From NCBI GenBank assembly GCA_020625875.1, contig JAHLAX010000048.1, forward strand, positions 48,393 through 112,392: a stretch of DNA of 64,000 nucleotides, given 5' to 3'. The notes beneath the pieces were generated by a model that ran no database searches, was not told the DNA's origin, and saw nothing but the letters and a program-made list of their open reading frames with translations. Source of the DNA: a bacterium. Lineage in GTDB: Bacteria > Bacillota > Clostridia > Oscillospirales > Acutalibacteraceae. Position numbers and translations under genes: made by a program. Positions 62,103 to 64,000 of the stretch are shown here, in pieces (position 1 is the stretch's first letter; each line of letters begins with the position of its first letter).

Positions 62103-62132
62103 AATTATACAAAATATTCATTTTGTATAATT
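62103..62132. repeat. Perfect 30-bp palindrome upstream of the recombinase gene
   Basis: AATTATACAAAAT (62103-62115) and ATTTTGTATAATT (62120-62132) are perfect inverted copies around ATTC. It contains two more copies of the TTATACAAAAT arm seen at 61495 and 61539, with TTAT facing outward. It lies 36 bp upstream of the -10 box of the recombinase promoter, so it could be an operator as well as a recombination site. Confidence 0.7.
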
Positions 62133-62164
62133 TTCTATATAAGAATTAAACCTGCTCCCCTTTA

Positions 62165-62173
62165 TGATACAAT
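62165..62173 (+). promoter_or_regulatory. Extended -10 promoter of the recombinase gene
   Basis: TG-A-TACAAT (62165-62173) is a good extended -10; no -35 match is found 17 bases upstream, which is tolerated by extended -10 promoters or implies activation. Confidence 0.5.
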
Positions 62174-62194
62174 ATTAAAAAATGAGGTGATACT

Positions 62195-63175
62195 ATGGCT
62201 GTAGACTTTATGAATGAAGCTCCTGACATTATAAAACGTTTTTTGCTTTATATGCAGAACATCAAAGGACGCTCTCCTAAAACTGTCGACGAGTATTACA
62301 TTGACCTGCGTACTTTCTTTCGCTATATAAATATGAGTCGTAAACTCTGCGACACTTCTCTTGAGTTTGATGAGATTAAAATTGATAATGTAGATTTGGA
62401 TTTGGTAAAAACTATCACACTCAGAGACAGCTATGAGTTTATGTATTACCTTCAGCGTGAACGCGGCAACTCACAAGCCGCCAGAGCGCGCAAGACCTCT
62501 TCCCTGCGTCAATTCTATAAATACCTTGAAAGAGAACATTTGATTGATTCTAACCCTTTAAAAGACCTTGAGACGCCTAAACAGAAGAAATCCCTGCCTA
62601 AATATCTTACTTTGGAGCAATCTATTGAACTGCTAAACGCTGTTGAGGGTGACAATTCCCGCCGCGATTATTGCATTCTTACTCTCTTTTTGAATTGCGG
62701 ATTGCGATTATCAGAGATGTGCGGGCTAAATTACAGCGATATTCGCACCGATAACACTATGCGAGTACTCGGCAAAGGCAATAAAGAACGCATAATTTAT
62801 CTTAATAAAGCATGTATTGACGCTATTAATTCTTATATGGAGGTACGCCCTACCGACGATTTAAAGGACAGAAAGGCGCTGTTTATCAGCCGAAATCATA
62901 ACCGTATGTCGCCTAAAACAGTGCAGGCTATGGTGTATAAATATCTTGAAAAGATCGGGCTGGACTCTCAGGGCTATTCCTGTCATAAGCTCAGGCACAC
63001 CGCCGCTACGCTTATGTATCAGGAGGGCGACGTTGATATAAGAGTGCTCAAAGAGATTCTAGGACACGAAAACCTCGGCACTACCGAAATATACACTCAC
63101 CTCTCTAGCAAACAACTGAAACAAGCCGCGGAAAGTAACCCTCTCGGCAAAATCAAACCAAAGGAAAAGGACTGA
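62195..63175 (+). CDS. Xer-type tyrosine recombinase
   Basis: A tyrosine recombinase of 326 residues with an N-terminal SAM-like core-binding domain (about 8-120) and a catalytic domain containing Arg171 (GLRLSE), Lys194 (GKGNKE), His264 and Arg267 (HKLRHTAA), His291 (LGHEN) and nucleophile Tyr300 (EIYTHLS). All six are present. Size and layout fit a chromosomal XerC/XerD-like enzyme rather than a phage integrase (no arm-binding domain). GAGGTGAT precedes the start. Nearby dif-like sites may be its targets. Confidence 0.9.
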   Translation: MAVDFMNEAPDIIKRFLLYMQNIKGRSPKTVDEYYIDLRTFFRYINMSRKLCDTSLEFDEIKIDNVDLDLVKTITLRDSYEFMYYLQRERGNSQAARARKTSSLRQFYKYLEREHLIDSNPLKDLETPKQKKSLPKYLTLEQSIELLNAVEGDNSRRDYCILTLFLNCGLRLSEMCGLNYSDIRTDNTMRVLGKGNKERIIYLNKACIDAINSYMEVRPTDDLKDRKALFISRNHNRMSPKTVQAMVYKYLEKIGLDSQGYSCHKLRHTAATLMYQEGDVDIRVLKEILGHENLGTTEIYTHLSSKQLKQAAESNPLGKIKPKEKD

Positions 63176-63199
63176 CTTTTTTATAGTCAGTCCTTTATT
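63167..63199. terminator. Bidirectional terminator
   Basis: AAGGACTGACT (63167-63177) pairs perfectly with AGTCAGTCCTT (63185-63195) around a T-rich loop; it overlaps the recombinase stop and ends just before the convergent Ig-like gene. Confidence 0.82.
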
Positions 63200-63203
63200 C
63201 ACA

Positions 63204-63884
63204 TTATTTTACTATAACTTTAAGCTTTAAGGTTTTAACTCCGTTTACTTTAACCTTTAATGTAGTTATTCCCTTTTTTAGTCCTTTTACTATTATTGAT
63301 TTCGCGGATTTATCCGATATAATTTTAGCGTATTTTGTGTTTGTGTAAGCGTTGTCAATCAAATCAGCCTTACCCTTGATTTCAAGAATTGCTTTCGCTC
63401 TCTTTTTAACTGTAATTGAATTAACAGTTTTTCTGTTTTGGGTAAGTTTTGGATTTGATTTAACTATCACCTTACAGCTGATTGTTTTGCCGCTCTTGGT
63501 TTTAGAAGTAAATACAGCTGTGCCCCTTTGAAGTCCGACAGCGTTTTTTAATTTATATACTTTGTTGCCGATTATTTTTTCGTTCATCATTTTTGCAATT
63601 TTGTTGTTTTGAGACTTCCAGTTGACATTATAATCATCAATATCGCCTCTCTCGCCCGCGTTTAGAGTTAAAACATTCTCCACAATTTTAACGCCTTGTA
63701 TATCGTTGAGCATTCCTGAAATCTTTTTAACAGTTTTTAAATTAATTACATCTTCCTCATACGCTTGATAAATGTTATATTCTTTCTTGTTTTTTCTATC
63801 AAAGATATATACATTATCCGCGCTTCCGTTTGCCTGATAAAGATATTTATCAATATTATAGTAATACATCATAGTCAAACTCAT
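63204..63884 (-). pseudogene. Ig-like (Big_2-type) domain protein, probably N-terminally truncated
   Basis: The readable 226 residues have a Tyr-rich segment and then about two Lys/Val/Thr-rich beta repeats resembling bacterial Ig-like domains (VYKLKNAVGLQRGTAVFTSK, GLKKGITTLKVKVNGVKTLKLKVIVK). Such domains belong to secreted proteins, yet there is no signal peptide and the start has no ribosome binding site. The frame stays open upstream to a stop at 63915-63917. Right beside it lies what looks like the end of an insertion sequence, so I infer that the 5' part was lost. An intact small cytosolic protein is less likely. Confidence 0.6.
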
Positions 63885-63889
63885 TTCGC

Positions 63890-63918
63890 TGTATAATCGC
63901 TCAAGATGTAAATGTCAA
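63890..63918 (-). promoter_or_regulatory. Outward promoter reading into the Ig-like fragment
   Basis: On the minus strand TTGACA (63918-63913), 17-bp spacer, TATACA (63895-63890). Transcription would start at about 63883, at the putative start codon, so any message would be almost leaderless. Confidence 0.6.
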
Positions 63919-64000
63919 GTGAAAATGTCGGAAAACGCTCATTTAAAATGTACAATTTTGAGCGGACAATCAGTCGTCGGAATCATCAAAGATATTCCTG
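63919..64000 (-). mobile_element. Probable end of an insertion sequence (partial, continues beyond the window)
   Basis: On the minus strand a frame enters from the right edge and stops at TGA 63972-63970 with the residues RNIFDDSDD. Between this stop and the Ig-like fragment are repeated ACATTT motifs (TGTACATTTT, CGACATTTTCA, TTGACATTTACA) and CGCTCA/TGAGCG inverted repeats (63935-63964). Multiple short terminal repeats after a transposase-like ORF recall IS21-type ends. Only 31 bases of coding sequence are visible, so this is inference. Confidence 0.35.

Larger units (their letters stand above)
61466..62167. other. AT-rich intergenic region with several inverted repeats
   Basis: No credible gene is seen in about 700 bp. 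Besides the dif-like sites listed separately it holds AACTCAATTTTGAGTT (61526-61541), an AGGCAGAT/ATCTGCCT hairpin (61633-61658) and a strong 50-base hairpin at 61821-61870 (arms about 15 bp, CAATGGAAATTTTCT type). These could be a small RNA, operators or decayed mobile DNA; I cannot decide. Confidence 0.5.

Noticed and set aside
62195..63175. Phage integrase marking a prophage
   Set aside because: The recombinase has Xer-like size and domains, no phage genes are adjacent, and it is not next to a tRNA gene.

Overview
The window looks like chromosomal DNA of a low-to-moderate G+C, spore-forming member of the Clostridia, most likely an Oscillospiraceae/Ruminococcus-type gut anaerobe. The grounds are the gene content: a V-type rather than F-type ATPase, the SCIFF peptide with its radical SAM maturase, a complete pro-sigma-K gene, a SpoIVFB-like protease, the TIGR03960/TIGR03936 pair, TIGR04086 beside yajC, anaerobic one-carbon metabolism (fhs), and strong Gram-positive ribosome binding sites and sigma-A promoters. 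The species assignment is inference; no 16S rRNA gene is present.

Layout. 0-5 kb: end of a histidine operon (hisA, hisI, hisE, with no hisF between hisA and hisI), the tRNA methylthiotransferase mtaB, a secreted GHL10-type glycosidase and an RluA-family pseudouridine synthase. 5-8.3 kb (minus): queA-tgt-yajC-TIGR04086. 8.3-11.4 kb: asd-dapA-dapB. 11.4-22 kb: a DUF3343/class V aminotransferase pair, cdaA-cdaR (c-di-AMP), a RodA-type SEDS protein, fhs, tsaE-tsaB-rpiB, a small XRE regulator and a MocR-type regulator. 22-31 kb: murD, an acetyltransferase, a YnbB-type PLP enzyme, malic enzyme, RNase P RNA with intergenic repeats on both sides, and two flavoproteins. 31-38 kb: VanZ, MATE, a minimal SpoIVFA/SpoIVFB-like pair, two radical SAM-associated genes and tRNA-Ser(GGA). 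38-49 kb: a secreted GH25 lysozyme, then a nine-gene V-ATPase operon on the minus strand. 49-64 kb: tRNA-Ser(CGA), CwlJ-like and GerQ-like genes, hemW, prfC, an Orn/Lys/Arg decarboxylase-family enzyme, SCIFF peptide plus maturase, pro-sigma-K, a YgjP-type metallopeptidase, exonuclease III, CwlD, RadA, a DUF6873 protein, a 750-bp AT-rich gap, a Xer-type recombinase and a truncated Ig-like gene next to a probable insertion-sequence end.

How the genes work together. A sporulation theme links separated loci: the SpoIVFB-like protease (33.4 kb) is the expected processing enzyme for pro-sigma-K (56.6 kb), and CwlD, the CwlJ-like hydrolase and the GerQ-like coat protein act on or in the spore cortex and coat. 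The proteolipid keeps all four side-chain ligands known from the Enterococcus Na+-ATPase, so the ATPase may pump sodium.

The most unusual observations are: (1) two tRNA-Ser genes each followed by the same composite element (terminator, inverted copy of the tRNA T-arm, fixed flanks around a 23-bp palindrome of variable sequence, then a copy of a tRNA 3' end); (2) a SCIFF precursor with Gly at the position where characterised SCIFFs carry the cross-linked Thr, plus a seventh Cys; (3) a spoIVF operon reduced to minimal parts behind a sigma-E-like promoter; and (4) dif-like palindromic sites upstream of the Xer-type recombinase.
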